Positions 35,371-47,487 of a stretch of 64,000 bases of DNA are shown here, piece by piece. The notes under the pieces are model-generated. The model was not told the DNA's origin and ran no database searches. It saw nothing but the letters and a program-made list of their open reading frames with translations. The DNA lies in assembly GCA_037127315.1 (NCBI GenBank), contig JBBBDQ010000192.1:5205501-5269500 (forward strand). Direction: 5' to 3'. The stretch's first letter is position 1; the number at the start of each line of letters is the position of its first letter. A program made the position numbers and the translations under genes. Source of the DNA: Ascarosepion bandense. Taxonomy: Eukaryota > Mollusca > Cephalopoda > Sepiida > Sepiidae.

Positions 35371-35625
35371 ATGTGCAGGTAATGTAATGGTTAACGGCCC
35401 TGAATAAGAAATCGGTGAATTGAGTTCGAATTCTTGTCGAGTTCATTACATTCACTTTAACACAATTTCACTTGGGAAAGAAATGAATTAATGTCTTCTA
35501 CCCATCCAAGCTAAACAGTAATGCAAACTAAGATCTCTATCCGTGATTAGCAACCAGTCTAGGAGAAAGGCAACACCGAATTCAAAACCGTATGTTACCT
35601 TGGTGACACATAACAGCCATAGAAA
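35371..35625 (+). mobile_element. SINE family 1, old diverged copy
   Basis: ATGTGCAGGTAATGTAATGG head, box B GAGTTCGAATTCTTG, then CACTTGGGAAAGAAATGAAT and TTAGCAACCAGTCTAGG. More diverged than other copies; the tail hairpin is missing. Confidence 0.65.
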
Positions 35626-36119
35626 AGATAATGAAATCCACAATTATCTCGGCTGAGGTCGACGTGTGCTGCATTCTATCTCTCATTAGCCAAGGACTTT
35701 TGCAAAAAATAAATTTGTTTATTGTTTTTGACTGTCGAAAAAGAAACATGATCGTTATAGTTTTTTTTTTTTTTGTACAAATTATTGATCATGAATGTTT
35801 TATGATTTTGTGGCAAATTAAGCTTATTTTTCATGGATAATTTGCTCTTCTCAAAGGTCAGTTCGTTCCATATTGTATCCAAACAGACAAACAGAAAGCT
35901 ATTAAATGTCTATATTAAGGTATGCGCGCGTGTGTATCATTACTAAGGATGATAAATAATTCCAGTACAATCTATGACCTATGAGATCATTGGAGTGTCA
36001 TGTTGCGTAATTGCCTTTCATGACATATCTCAAGACAGTGGGAATTACTTGATGGAGCCCGTCTCCTCTCCAAATACGACAACTGGATTAAATATTATCA
36101 TCATCAATTAACAGTGAAA

Positions 36120-36310
36120 AAATAGACCATATAACCAAAAGACTTAATCTTGAGAAAGATGGTATAGTGGTTTTCCATTTCCTATTCATGTTTCTGAAAT
36201 CCTCCTAAACTGACTACTGCCCAGAACGAGAGATTACAATCTATACTGCTGTTAAACCTATAGCTAAGAGGAAAAAAGATGGATTAATTTCTTTCCATTG
36301 GTATTAGTGC
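36120..36310 (-). mobile_element. SINE family 1, strongly diverged fragment
   Basis: The minus strand keeps traces of AATTAATCCATCTTTTT, CCTCTTAGCTATAGG and TTCTGGGCAGTAGTCAG, in the right order. Low certainty. Confidence 0.4.
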
Positions 36311-36544
36311 AACTTTCAACATTATGCTAGCCACACACGCAATCTTTTATTAACTTTTCTTGTTTATGTACAACCAAAATTATGTTTGAGTTTCTTTCAT
36401 GTAAATATTGTCTAAACGATTGGAAAGTTGCACTTTCGGTCATACTTCTGGTTATTATCAAGATCAGAGAAAAATTCAATGTTCTTCGTTTTCATTTTTC
36501 AACTTTTAAAACATGGCGTTTATCAGTTGTCTATTTTCTAAGAT

Positions 36545-36885
36545 GATGTTTTGTAATTATTTACACTATTTACATTCAAGCGCACATGACCCAGTGTATA
36601 AAAACGATGGTTGGATCCAGTTTTGAGTTCACCATCTGGCTACAGCAGTTGTGAACAAAGAAATTAGAGTTGAGTTAATGATAGCTGATACTGAAACATC
36701 TGGAAGAGGCATGACTCATGGAACTAGAACAATCTACCCCGGTGAGCAAAACAAAGGGTTCGGTTCGAAATTCCCATCATCCGAAGAAGGTGTCGGGGAG
36801 TACAACGGTCAAAACATCATGAATATGTCAACAAAGATGAGGACAACAGTCCGAAAAATGTAAATAGTATAAATAATGGCGTTTT
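36545..36885 (+). mobile_element. Composite family 2 repeat, tRNA-headed, nearly complete
   Basis: Begins TTTACACTATTTACATTC, then a tRNA-like head (CACATGACCCAGTGTATAAA with box B-like TTTTGAGTTCACCATCT). The body follows: TTAATGATAGCT, GAAGAGGCATGACTCATGG, AAAGGGTTCGGTTCGAAATT, GAAGAAGGTGTCGGGGAGTA. It ends GATGAGGACAACAGTCCG, AAATGTAAATAGTATAAAT, the inverse of its start. Confidence 0.65.
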
Positions 36886-37038
36886 TATTTATACGTTATA
36901 AAGACATTATGAACAATGTGGCATACAAGCAAATATCTTCCAAGATCAGTAATTAAATATAATAAAGCTATTAATTCCCAAACTGAAGATCTTATTTATT
37001 TTTGAGTTTCTTGATTTTCTAAAATTGACGCGTACTTT

Positions 37039-37342
37039 ATGTGCGTTGTGGTGCAGTAGATATCGGCTCGGAACCAGAAATCGGAGAGCCGAGTTCGAAT
37101 TTCAGTTGAATTCGTTGCATTCACTTTAGCACAAACATCCTTGGGAAAGCTATTAATTCGTCTCTTCCCTCCAACTATAGATCAAATAACAGGACAGATT
37201 GGGTTCTATAGCCTTGGTTGGCAACCAGTCTACCCTAGAAAGTAATAGCAACCTACTACGGGAAAATCTTCTGCCCAGTCAATCATGTCCCTCTCGAGAC
37301 ATGATCGCCCAAGCGTGTATCACATATGGCACTAAACTGACT
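37039..37342 (+). mobile_element. SINE family 1, well preserved
   Basis: GTGCGTTGTGGTGCAGTAGA head with box B GAGTTCGAATTTCAG, complete body, CATGTCCCTCTCGAGACATG hairpin and ATCACATATGGCAC tail. Confidence 0.85.
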
Positions 37343-37581
37343 ATGCATATTGCTAACGAGTATTCGCCCATCCTTGTAGTTCAATTTCTATATTAGTGTC
37401 GTTTGAAAACATTGCTTCTTATGTCTAATCAATCTTGTATTGAAAGATTCCTGCTAAAATTTGAAAGATTCCTGCTAAAATACACATTATTTACTAAGCT
37501 TAGTATAGTGGAGCACAAGTTGCAACTAGGTGAATGGAGATAGCAAAATAATGTTGTACCATTCTTTTAGGTAGGAAGGAT

Positions 37582-37805
37582 GTCAGTCAGTCAGTTAAGT
37601 GCCATACGTGATACACACTTGAGCGATCATGTCTCTTTTGATCCATAGCTGACTAGTAAGAAGATTTTTCTTCGGTAGGTTGCCATTTATTTCTGGGGTA
37701 GACTTGTTGTCAACCAAAGCTTTAGAATTCAATCTATTCTGCTATTCAATTCATAGCTAGAGGGAGAAGAGATGGATTAATACCATTTCCAAGGAAGGGT
37801 GTACC
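37582..37805 (-). mobile_element. SINE family 1, tail and body, head missing
   Basis: Reads as the complement of the family: AGTTAAGTGCCATACGTGAT, GATCATGTCTCTTTTGAT, GTAGGTTGCCATTTATTTCT, GATGGATTAATACCATTTCC. The head is cut at 37805, where a T-run starts. Confidence 0.8.
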
Positions 37806-37869
37806 TGGCTTTTTTTTTTTAATCATATCACCCCGAGCAAGGCGGTAAGGCCACTGGTGTGCAGGGGGC

Positions 37870-38352
37870 TACGTAAGAGTGAAACGATTTGGAAAAGAGA
37901 AAGCCGGAAACCACATCCTAAACAGGGAACAAGGGATGAGCCTCTACACCTGTACAATAGACATGGGTGGAGTGTGAACCGGGCGATAGTTTAGTCTATC
38001 TACTCCAATTGACAAAAAAATAAAAATAAAAATAAGAAAAAGAAAAAGAAAAGTGAAAAGATTGGAAAAGAGAAAGCCGGAAACCATATCCTAAATAGGG
38101 AACAAGGGATGAGCCTCTACACCTGTACAATAGACGTAGGTGGAGTGTGAACCGGGCGATTGTTTAGTCTATCTACTCCAATTGAATAAAAAAAAAATAA
38201 GAAAAAGAAAAAGAAAAGTGAAAAGATTGGAAAAGAGAAAGCCGGAAACCACATCCTAAACAGGGAACAAGAGATGAGCCTCTACACCTGTACAATAGAC
38301 GTGGGTGGAGTGTTAACCGGGCGATTGTTTAGTCTATCTACTCCAATTGAAA
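37870..38352 (+). repeat. Tandem array, three units of about 165-173 bp
   Basis: Units start GATTGGAAAAGAGAAAGCCG at about 37887, 38060 and 38225. Each contains CATCCTAAACAGGGAACAAG, ACACCTGTACAATAGAC, GTGAACCGGGCGATTGTTTA and an A-rich end. Units are nearly identical, so the amplification is recent. A GCAAGGCGGTAAGGCCACTG block precedes the array. Confidence 0.92.
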
Positions 38353-38817
38353 AAAAAAAAAAGGAAAGAAAAAGTAGGGGTGTTGAATTAACTAAGTTTT
38401 AACTTACTTAAAGTCCAGTAAATAAATTTCTTTGAAAAAAATACAAGACAAAAAAGCACTCGTTCAAATAACTATGAAACTTTTAAAATTAGCCACAACA
38501 AAAAATTAAAATAAAATCAAAGCAAAATCATGACTTACTATTAAAGTTGTCCCCCCTCCACCCCACCACCCCCCCCAAAAAAACACGTGCTAAACCAGTT
38601 GATAGAAGAATTATTTTATCTTTTTGGATACTACGTGCTGTATATGCGGGGGGCGGGGAAAGTCAACTAACTATACAATGGCCGAGCAAAGAAGACGACC
38701 AAGGAATTTAACAGAGGAATTTTAAAACAACAACAACAACAAAAAATTATTGTTATTTGTGTCAGAACACTAATGATCGAGAAATATAGAATTATCTTAT
38801 ACATGAGACATCACTTA
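38353..38817. other. No recognised feature
   Basis: Low-complexity C-rich and A-rich runs near 38550-38590; nothing else. Confidence 0.5.
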
Positions 38818-38818
38818 G

Positions 38819-38819
<1 letters not shown>

Positions 38820-38912
<93 letters not shown>
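38820..38912 (+). repeat. (CA)n(TA)n microsatellite
   Basis: About 21 CA units followed by about 25 TA units. Confidence 0.95.
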
Positions 38913-38914
<2 letters not shown>

Positions 38915-41359
38915 AACCACATCTATATTATTTTCTGTTTGTGTAATGTTTATAGCAGTTAAGATTTATATGCTCAAAATTAGGATATAGATTTTATCAT
39001 CCTTAGCTTCCATTGCTCTACTAATTAGCTGTCATTTATTCGAGTTATATTTGAAATAATCTCCTACTTGAAGGACTGATGAAAGCTCAGTTTTTAAAGA
39101 AAGCACACTGATTTAAACGTAAAGAATGGTTATCATTTGTTAAGTGTGTTTTGGGTAAAATGACATGATTGTGAACGAATTAATATTTATAATTGTTTTT
39201 AAGTGGTAGGATAATTTTTTTCGGGAAGTTTGAAAATCAAAGGACTTGAATAAGGGTTAAGAATAAATAATATATTTTTATCTATTATCTTTAGAGTAAT
39301 GGGTGAGTCCTATAGGATACAGATTCTATATCATCCAACAATTAACTAAAACACAAAAGTAAAATTGCACACCCGCAAAATGGATCAGAACGACTGAAAA
39401 CATTTTAGAAAAACCCAGACTAAGGCAAATTTCACAAGTCAGTGTGAAAATTAAAATTCTGGATTCTGATTGGATAGGAAACAGCAAATTGATCTAGGAC
39501 CCCGGTCAATTTTTCTTAACACCTAAAAAAAGGGTATGCGGTTTCGAGACGGTCATATGACTAGATTCCAATACTTAACCACGTCCCTTAACTGGCAAAA
39601 GATAGTCAGAAGGGCGCAGAGATCAGAGAGACCAGAGAATCGACAGACAGGTCCATGGCAGACTCAACTGGACACTAAAGAGAAGAAGAAGGAAAGGAAA
39701 ACAACAACAATAATAAGACATCTTCAACTAACTCCTAAAAACTAACGTCCGATAAGTACAATTTCCTTTATTGCTTCACCTTCCTTCTTCCTTTTTCACT
39801 CTGTCGCCAACCTTTAAAAAAAGGAACACTCACTTTATTAGTAGCCTGAATAATCTTTTTACATACACGCATTCTGCTACTTACTATTGTTTCTATTTTA
39901 ACCTTTTCCCTCCTATCTGTTATTTCTCACTCACACTCTCTTTTGCACCTTAAATTGATCGGCCCTTTTCCTTTCCACCTATTCAGCGGCGGACACAAAA
40001 AGAAAAACTACTCTACGACTCTATTGAATTTCCATTTTAATCCGGGTATTCTGTACCCCAAATGTCTTTTGATATTTGGCGTAGCAAAAACGTCGTTAAT
40101 AAGGTGGATATTGGTAGCAGTTTAGGGAAACAACCGTTTCGGTATTCTGAAGTCAGACTATGATAAAAATAGTAGCAATCTCAGAAATTAGGGGAATGCC
40201 AATCTACTGTGTTTTTCTCGGTCCTGAGCAGGGCGGAAATATCAGTAAGAAATGACATCTTAACCACTTTTTTTCACGTCACGCGTAGCTGGTTTCTACG
40301 CGGTAGTGTTCTTTGGACTTTGCTCCAGTAAATTTCCGGTGTTTAGTCTGAAGGGGAAACGCAAATGCGTTATTTTAATTTTAATTATTTTTATTTTTAT
40401 TTTTTATTTATCGCAACCCACTTATAGTAATAGACATGTGTCTGGATAAAAAGGTAGTGGAGAGGTAGTTACCACACTAGTGTGAGCATAAGTTCAACTT
40501 GGGAAATACAGTTCATGGTATAGTTCTTGTGAGGTAATGTATATAGTTTGATTTTATTTCCGTTTTTTAACAATTTTGAACGGATTTTTGGAAATTAGCG
40601 TCTCTTGTAAACAGTGTCGTTTCCATGAATTCAAAGTTGTTTTAGTCTTTTTGTCTGAAAGTTAAAATCATATACTCATATTCTGGTAAACTTTTGCCGT
40701 GTGAGTGACCGGTTGTTTTACTAGCGTGCATATTGAGGTTGTTTGTCTCGTGGGCAGATCAGAAAAGCGAATGAAATGAACACATTACTCATTTTTATGT
40801 CTTTTGTTCCGTGCCTTCTTGACACTTTAAAAGGAATCAAATTCATTTTTATGTTTTTACCGGAGGATAGACGGTTAAAGAAGAACAAATAACTTTTTTT
40901 TTACTTAATTGACTCATAGAAGGCTGACGCATTTTTCACTTTTAATTGAGGATGGATAATTGACTAAAATATGTGGCAATTAACAATCGTGCTAATACTT
41001 ACAACACGTTCAACCAGCAGAAATGTTATGGGGATTATTATTCCATACACTAACAGAAAAAAAGTGCAAAACAAAAATGCAAAATGTATTAATAACTCTT
41101 TAAGCGTAGAATAAAAAGTGTGAAATTGACAATGAAATTGTTTATGTACATTATTTTGTCATATGAAAAGAAATATTCTTTTGAGCGCTTAAAGTAATTA
41201 AGCTACGTAGAAAAATGTTCTTAAAGGAGGTAGAGAATTGCACTAGTAGCAAAGGTTATAAAAGTCATTGGTAGAGAGAGCGGAAAGTTTGTGGGATAGG
41301 AAATTAAGAATTAAAATCAACTTTCTTCTTCACTTTTACAAAAATTCACAATAACATGT
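38913..41359. other. No recognised gene
   Basis: A purine-rich leader-like stretch at 39536-39745 and a CT-rich stretch at 39760-39970 resemble retroelement leader regions, but no conserved domain or LTR pair was found. ORFs of 60-69 codons are unrecognised. Confidence 0.35.
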
Positions 41360-41449
41360 GAAATCCTGGTTTTGCCGCATAGAAAAAGGATTGACCTCGT
41401 TCTTACAGAAAAAAGTCGAAACCAGATTTCGCGAGTAGATGTTAAATTG

Positions 41450-42000
41450 ATTTTCTAGCCAATGGAAGCGATTTGCAACACCATAAAGACTTCGCGATCC
41501 AGTGCGAAAAATCTAAAGGACTATAAATGCTTCGATCAGCATCAGTCAGACACTCAGATGAGAGCATCGAGACGAAACAACTAAAATGTAACGGAAGAAA
41601 CTTCAACTAAGACGCACTTGTTCTCTTTCTCCTTCTTTCTCGTGTGCTGATTTCTTTTACTTTTCTTCTCCTTCAAAGACACTCCTACCGGACAAACATT
41701 CATACATACATACGTACTTACGCATAAACTTTTTCCAACAAATTACTACTACGAACATTCTATAACGCTTGATACCCTCAACTTTCTAATTGAAATTCTT
41801 GTTATTCATTTCTTTTAATAATTTTCTATTTTAGCATGAAAAATGTATATTTTTATTCTTCCACTCTTTCATTCAAATCCACTCATCTAATCTGATGATG
41901 AAAACCTTCTGATAATTCTGGATAAAAACTTGTAAGCTGTAGGGAGTTTGGTTATGTATGACACAAAGCCGAATCAATAAACACTAACTATCTACCTATA
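41450..42000 (+). promoter_or_regulatory. CCAAT/TATA promoter-like region, possible solo LTR
   Basis: CTAGCCAATGGAAGCG (41456-41471), GGACTATAAATGCTTCG (41518-41534) and ATCAGTCAGACACTCA (initiator-like) are spaced like a pol II promoter. A CT-rich leader follows, then a possible polyadenylation site at AATCAATAAACACT (41973-41986). No ORF follows. A solo LTR is the simplest reading, but I found neither clear ends nor a target duplication. Confidence 0.3.
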
Positions 42001-42244
42001 GCTTCAAGTTTACGAAATGCTCAGTCCTTGAAAGAGAGAAAGTAAAATTGCCAATTCTTGTTAGGCTGTTCAAAAGTTGGAAGGTCGACATAGTGGTGAC
42101 AGTGTCTATTTGATAAATGGAAGAAGTTGGAGAATGATTAGTGTCCATGAAAACCTTTTAAAATTACAAATAAAGAGAATGAGTTGATTTCCTATTATTA
42201 AAGAAAGCTTTGTCAGATTGTGTGTGTGTGTGTTTCCAGACAAA

Positions 42245-42715
42245 CATTTTCAGTTCTTTATTTACACTATTTATGTTCAGACTATTGTCCTCATCTTTGT
42301 TGTTATCACAACGACTTGGCCGTTGTACCTTCCGGCCTTCCTCAGGTGTATATTGATCTGTTTACCCTACAAGGAATTCTGAAGTAAACCCTTATTGGGT
42401 ACTGTCCTCATTATTGCTCGTTCGTTTCCACTGAGTGTAAGTACACACTACCCGATCTATAGATTGAACTCACAACCACTATATCACTAAATTCACAAAC
42501 CAATACTTTCACCGTTGTCTCGTAAGACAATTTACTGTAGTAAGCTTAGAGCCTTAACCTTGCTGCTGATTAAGTTGCAGCTGCTATTGCTGGTTGTGAT
42601 GTTTTGACTGATGTTGCTGTCCATATTTGGTGATAACAATAATAAAGATGAGGACAATAGTCCAATTATAAATAGTGAATATAATGAAAACTCATCCCAG
42701 AAATTCAGACAAAAG
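42245..42715 (-). mobile_element. Composite family 2 repeat, nearly complete, inverted ends
   Basis: Left end TTTATTTACACTATTTATG, GACTATTGTCCTCATCTTTG; right end AAGATGAGGACAATAGTCC, AACTCATCCCAGAAATTCAG, its inverse. On the minus strand the middle has box B-like TGTGAGTTCAATCTATAG and CCTGAGGAAGGCCGGAAGG, TACAACGGCC. Confidence 0.65.
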
Positions 42716-42835
42716 TTATATTGAATATTATCTGTTTTTAAATTTTTTGTATTTTGTCATATAAGTCCTTTGAGGGTAACAAGTATTTTCGAACCCAATG
42801 TCCTCTCATCAACTCACTGCTAAGGTTGCTCTGCT

Positions 42836-42935
42836 GACTTAAATCTCTCTATGACTACTTAAATCTCTCTATGACTACTTAAATCTCTCTATGACTTAAA
42901 TCTCTCTATGACTTAAATCTCTCTATGACTACTCA
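42836..42935 (+). repeat. Short tandem repeat, unit about 20 bp
   Basis: Five units of CTTAAATCTCTCTATGACTA, some lacking the last four bases. Confidence 0.92.
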
Positions 42936-43534
42936 TTCAGAAATAGAATCGCAACTAATAGTGATCAAGCTGGCTGGCGGGTTCTCTTTTATTTTTTTCA
43001 ACTAGTTCCCTAAAATATTTTCCAAAACTGTTTTAGACCCCAAATTCTGCCCTTTTGATTGATTGGAAATAACCTTGAAAGAGAACTCTCTTTTCATGCT
43101 TTTTTCCCCAGAACATACATTTTTATTACCTGGTACTAGACACTATGTGGCCCCAAATCAATCCCAGATGTAAAGTTTATCAAAAAGGTTCCATCTGAAC
43201 ATCTCAATAGTTAGAAATTTCTTCACTTTCGCTATTGTAAAGGGACAGAGTGTTGGTGATTTATTTTTTCTTTTTACAATGTTGAACAAAAACGGTAAGA
43301 TATACTGAAATTTAACGGAAATTTACCGAAAAGTAAGATTATGGATGATTGAATTTTCTCACCTCAAAAGATAAATAATCCATAAATACTCCAAAAGTGG
43401 AGTACTAGTTGATTTTGTAATATCTGAAATTTTATGGTATATACGTAAGTAGTCAATATCGATTAGCTGTTGTATCGGAAAATCGATGATTAATCTAAAA
43501 TGATAAAGGAAATCAGCACACAAAACTGGAAGAG
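42936..43534. other. No recognised gene
   Basis: Nothing recognised. Confidence 0.45.
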
Positions 43535-43541
43535 ACATATC

Positions 43542-43600
<59 letters not shown>

Positions 43601-45110
43601 AACACTTACGCACGTTTAAAGGATTCAAAATTCTTGGCACCTGAAGAAGGCCGAAACGTCGTGTTATTCGTTTCTTTCTTTTTAATTTTTATTAAGAATC
43701 TTTTTAAACAGAATTTCTACCTCCAGTAAACGTGTCAATATTAAATTGAACAGTGAAATAAACCAGCATGTTCTGTTTACTTGTAGTGAAATCTGATCAA
43801 GGCATAAGATATGCCCGTTTAATTTGGAGTCATCAGAAGAAAATGGAAATGAACGAAATAATATTTTTGATGAAAAATGTTGGAGTAAATTGGAACATCG
43901 AAATGTATTTCGTTTACAAGTAGCGAAATCTGATCTAAGCGTAAGTTGCGTGCCGTTTAATTTGGGTCATCAGAAGACAATGGAAATAAACGAATTAATT
44001 TTTAGCAAGTATAAATCGAAATAGCGCTCACTAAGCTAGACACTCGTGATAAGCGCGTGAATGGCGTGGCTTATAACCCTCCGTCGTAATGCTGAAGGGA
44101 AGGGGAGTCGGATATATATATATTATATTATTATATATATTTTTTATATTTTACTTGCATTTGGTCCTATTGTTCCAGACGGAGGCTTTGTTGCTAATTA
44201 TATTTGTTGTTGCTGGCGGTGACCGCAGAAGGACACAGAAGAGGAAGAAGATTATGAAATGATTATGTGAAACTGATGTTTTGTGAAGAAGTCGGATTTT
44301 TTAAATTTAATAGTCACCGAAGGACTATGAGAAGTATCGTCGTCGTAACGGTCGCATTGAAGAAAAACCGTTGAGTATATGAAACTTAATGTTCGTCACC
44401 AGCCCGACAACAATCGGAATTGCATCACCCGTCGTTTTGTACCAGCACCTTTGAAAGGCACCGTGGTCCCAGCGTTTTATTTGAGAAGAAATGACTCCGC
44501 CAAAAGAGTCTGAAGAACATTGTTGAAAAGAGTTATATATATTCTGAGACGATTTAACAAGTGAACCATACACACTCTCTCTGTGTCTACAATCCAGTGT
44601 GTGAGTTGTTATGCTAAAAACATTAACTTTCTGTAACCTTTTTCTTTTTCTATTCTTTTCTTGTATATAAAAGACATTAACAGTGCACCCATTTAACAGT
44701 TGTTTTTCCGGCTTTCTGCGGACATTATTTATTTCTTTTTATTTCTTTTTGCTGTATTCTAAAATGTTTAACACATGCTCCCTAGCCGTGTCTACATCTT
44801 CAGTCGACCGTGAACGAACGACACTTCTGCTTTCTGGATCAAATATTCACAACGTGGACAGAAAGCATATTTAAATCAACAGTCCGGATGCTCAGGGACC
44901 TTCGGCCAACTCCTTGAGTTCGGTTAAGACCGAGTGACCACCTCAACCCAGAGAGAAAGACGCCGGAGGTTGAGATGCCAGGATAGAAGAATTAGATCTG
45001 GTGCACACTGACCAGAGTAGGCCCGTGGAGTAGAAGTGTTAAATATATGGTCTCGTGACCAAAATAACCCCGTGGAGAGAAAGAGGGTTTAATATCTGTT
45101 ATAACAAAAA
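43535..45110 (+). repeat. Large interspersed repeat, copy B (plus)
   Basis: Starts at (TG)n(GA)n (43541-43597), then CCTGAAGAAGGCCGAAACGT. Two diverged tandem blocks follow at 43765-43858 and 43904-44000, each with GAAATCTGATC...CGTTTAATTTG...ATGGAAAT. A middle part (CAGACGGAGGCTTTGTTGC; GGCGGTGACCGCAG) and a CAGTCGACCGTGAACG region come next. The end has GGTCTCGTGACCA-type subrepeats. It is the inverted partner of 19108-20885. No convincing coding region; I cannot assign it to a known class. Confidence 0.8.
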
Positions 45111-45199
45111 GTTGCGAATAAGATCGATGTAAATCAATATTTAGTTAGATACGAGGGTCAGTTAAAATGTTCATAGGCTAACTAAGATACTTTCATGGA

Positions 45200-46391
45200 A
45201 TGTAACCAAATGCGGTTTATTTTTCAACATGGTCTCTCTTCTATCGGCGTTGCAGTTCTTGGATCTCATTGGGGAAAAGCATTAATCCTGTTGGCCCCAG
45301 AAATCAACAGCAGACATGATGTCATCATCATTGGATCCCAGTCAAGTAGTTTTTATGTTGGGGAACAGATGATAGTTAGATGGGAACAAATGAGTAGAAT
45401 AGGGAGTATGGCCAACTAGTTCAAAGCCACAGTCACACACAACAGCCATTGAAACCAAGGATTTGTGTTCTTAAGTATTGTCCTAATGAAACAAAACCCA
45501 TTTCATCAGTTTCCTTGGGCGTTTGGTCTTGATAGTCTTTCTTAAATGTCTCACGAATTTGACGGAGTACTTTCTGTTGATGATGTGGCTCTTTTGAAGA
45601 TAGTCAATAAACATGTTTTTTGCTCACCAAAAACTGAGGCCATCACCTTCCTAGCAGATGAAATGAACTTGGTCTTCTTTGGAACACGCGAGAATTAGTA
45701 TTTCCACTGTTATATATCGACAAACAACAAACACGCATATATATAAAAATATAAGTTATATTTTTATTAATAACGATGAACCGTGTAGCATAGGGGACAG
45801 AGAATTGAGAGAGCACGCCTCTAATGGGTTGACGGGAATGTCGTCGCATCTGTTGTGTCTCTCTCTCTCTCTACTGCTACTCTGGTCTACTCTACTACTC
45901 TATTGGCGAATCCGTGCGCCGAGGTCTTTTTATAATCTCCAGAACCGGGACTTTTTCTTCCGGTTTTGCCTCGCCCACGCACGCCCACGTAATTCTCAGA
46001 GACACCTGTTCTGTTTGCCTCTGTAGCCATTTCCGCTACTGCCGGAAATAAGGTCAAACAAACATCCGTTCCTTTCAACGACCGGAAACACCCCCGCTTG
46101 CATCAGCCTTCCTCGGGTGGGGCCAGATTGTTATATTACACCACTGCATGGATTATTTCTGGATCAAAATGAACATAACACATATCTTGGGTTAGGAAAC
46201 GCTCAAGGAAACCAGTTGGATACTCCTCAATGTGAGATTTTCCTCTGATGTGCGCTTTTGACTAGGTGGCACCCACCGAGCAAAAATCTTTGTCGTGCTA
46301 AGTTCAGTGTGCAGAATATTCTCAACTCTCTCGCAGGATATACTAATAGCATTGATTATTTGATTGATAGCCAATCGCCTGTCGTCCATCA
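45200..46391 (-). pseudogene. Mariner transposase, inactivated and interrupted
   Basis: Minus-strand order: VMDDRRLAINQII, ISCERVENILHTELSTTK, FARWVPPSQKRTSEENLTL before the LTR. After it come AKNMFIDYLQKSHIINRKY, AVVCDCGFELVGHTPYSTHL, FPSNYHLFP and SAVDFWGQQD. These follow the mariner blocks ARWVPRLLT, VDYLEKGHTING, HPPYSPDLAPSDYHLF and FFGQQD. The third Asp of the DD34D triad is changed (PSNYHLF for PSDYHLF), and stops and frameshifts abound. A 433-bp LTR sits between the two halves. Confidence 0.8.
45708..46140 (-). mobile_element. Solo LTR inserted in the mariner element
   Basis: Read on the minus strand it starts TGTAATATAAC and ends GATATATAACA. The 4-bp direct repeat CCAC flanks it at 45704-45707 and 46141-46144. 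It contains a TATA box (ATTATAAAAAGACC, about 45923-45936) and a downstream TTAATAAAAATATAA polyadenylation-like region. The mariner coding sequence resumes on both sides. This looks like LTR-LTR recombination of a full element. Confidence 0.8.
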
Positions 46392-47487
46392 CCCTTAAAG
46401 AAATACCACTACCTAAGAACAAGACCATTTTACGCCAAGTTATTGGCCTTTTCTCCTATTATTCTCGGTACATTTCAAAGTTTTCCAATAAGATTAGAAA
46501 ACTGGTTGATACTGAAATATTTCCTCTAAATCAAGAGGCCTTCAGTAACCTTAAAGAAAAAATTGGGAAAGCATTTTTGCATTCATTGTTAAGATATTAC
46601 CACTCATAGTAAAAAAAAAACAATGCTTCTGACAATATGGTAGCAGCTACTCTGAGCCAATCTGGTCGCCTAGTTGCCTTCTTTTCCTGTACACTCACCC
46701 CCACGGAACGCAAGCATGCCTCTGTGTGGCTGTGCTATCATAGAAGCTGTGAAAAAATGGTTTCACTACTTATCAGAACGAAAATTTACAATAATCACAG
46801 ATCAGAAAGCTGTAAACGTTATGTTCCACTCGAAGAGACGGAAAAATTTAAAACAACCAAATTAAACAATGGAGGTCAAAATTGGGATGCTACGAGTACA
46901 ATATAATGTACCGACTCAGCAAAGATAATATCCCAGCAGACTCGCTCTCAAGAGCACACTGTGGGGCTGCAATCACTAAAAAAAAAAAAAATATCGAACC
47001 TCCATATTCGTCTTTGTCATCCCCGAATAATGAGGCTAGCTCATTTTGTAAGAAATAAGAAGCATTCCTTACTTTACTGAGGAAAAAGGGGATGTACTAA
47101 GTCCTCCCTATTTGCTCGGTTAAAACCACGATTTTACATTCCAAGGACACTCCATCTTAACAAGGCCATGGAACGAATCAACATGGATTTCAAAGGGCCT
47201 CTACCCTCTGCTTCCGGGAATTTCTGATTACTCACAGTAATAGATGAGTATTCTCATTTTCCATTTGCATTCACATGCCAAACATGAAAACAAGGGAGTT
47301 GTGACAAAAGTGACAAAATTAGGAGTTGCAACCAGAAGAACAATACCTTATAATCCACAAAAGAATGGACAATGTGGGCGTTACAATGGCATTATCTGGA
47401 GACACATGACACTGACCCTGGCATCCAATAAACTTAGAGAATCTCAATGAGAGATTTGGTAGAAGCGAGTCTACAACACCCCGACTT
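46392..47487 (+). pseudogene. Gypsy-type pol fragment: RT connection, RNase H, integrase (plus strand)
   Basis: Pieces in order: LRQVIGLFSYYSRYISKFSN (end of the RT thumb), AATLSQSGRLVAFFSCTLTP and AIIEAVKKWFHYLSERKFTI, TDQKAVNVMF (RNase H), ADSLSRAHCGAA, LCHPRIMRLAHFVRNK (integrase zinc-finger type), MERINMDFKGPLPSASG with VIDEYSHFPFAF (integrase core), and after a deletion TIPYNPQKNGQCGRYNGIIW. The part between FPFAF and RTIPYNP, which includes the second catalytic Asp region, is missing. Stops and frameshifts are frequent. It joins a mariner relic on the left and an oppositely oriented Gypsy on the right. Confidence 0.78.

Larger units (their letters stand above)
45152..46391 (-). mobile_element. 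Mariner element, 5' truncated and split by a solo LTR
   Basis: The right terminal repeat is CGAGGGTCAGTTAAAATGTT next to TA (45150-45151). This is the form used by mariners whose ends begin ACGAGGG. The transposase relic inside is in two parts, 46391-46145 and 45703-45200. The other end is missing, because at about 46391 the sequence changes abruptly into a Gypsy fragment. Confidence 0.8.

Noticed and set aside
43541..43640. ORF with Leu-Ser and His-Thr repeats on the minus strand (43359-43640)
   Set aside because: It is a translation of the (TG)n(GA)n microsatellite and has no other protein-like content.
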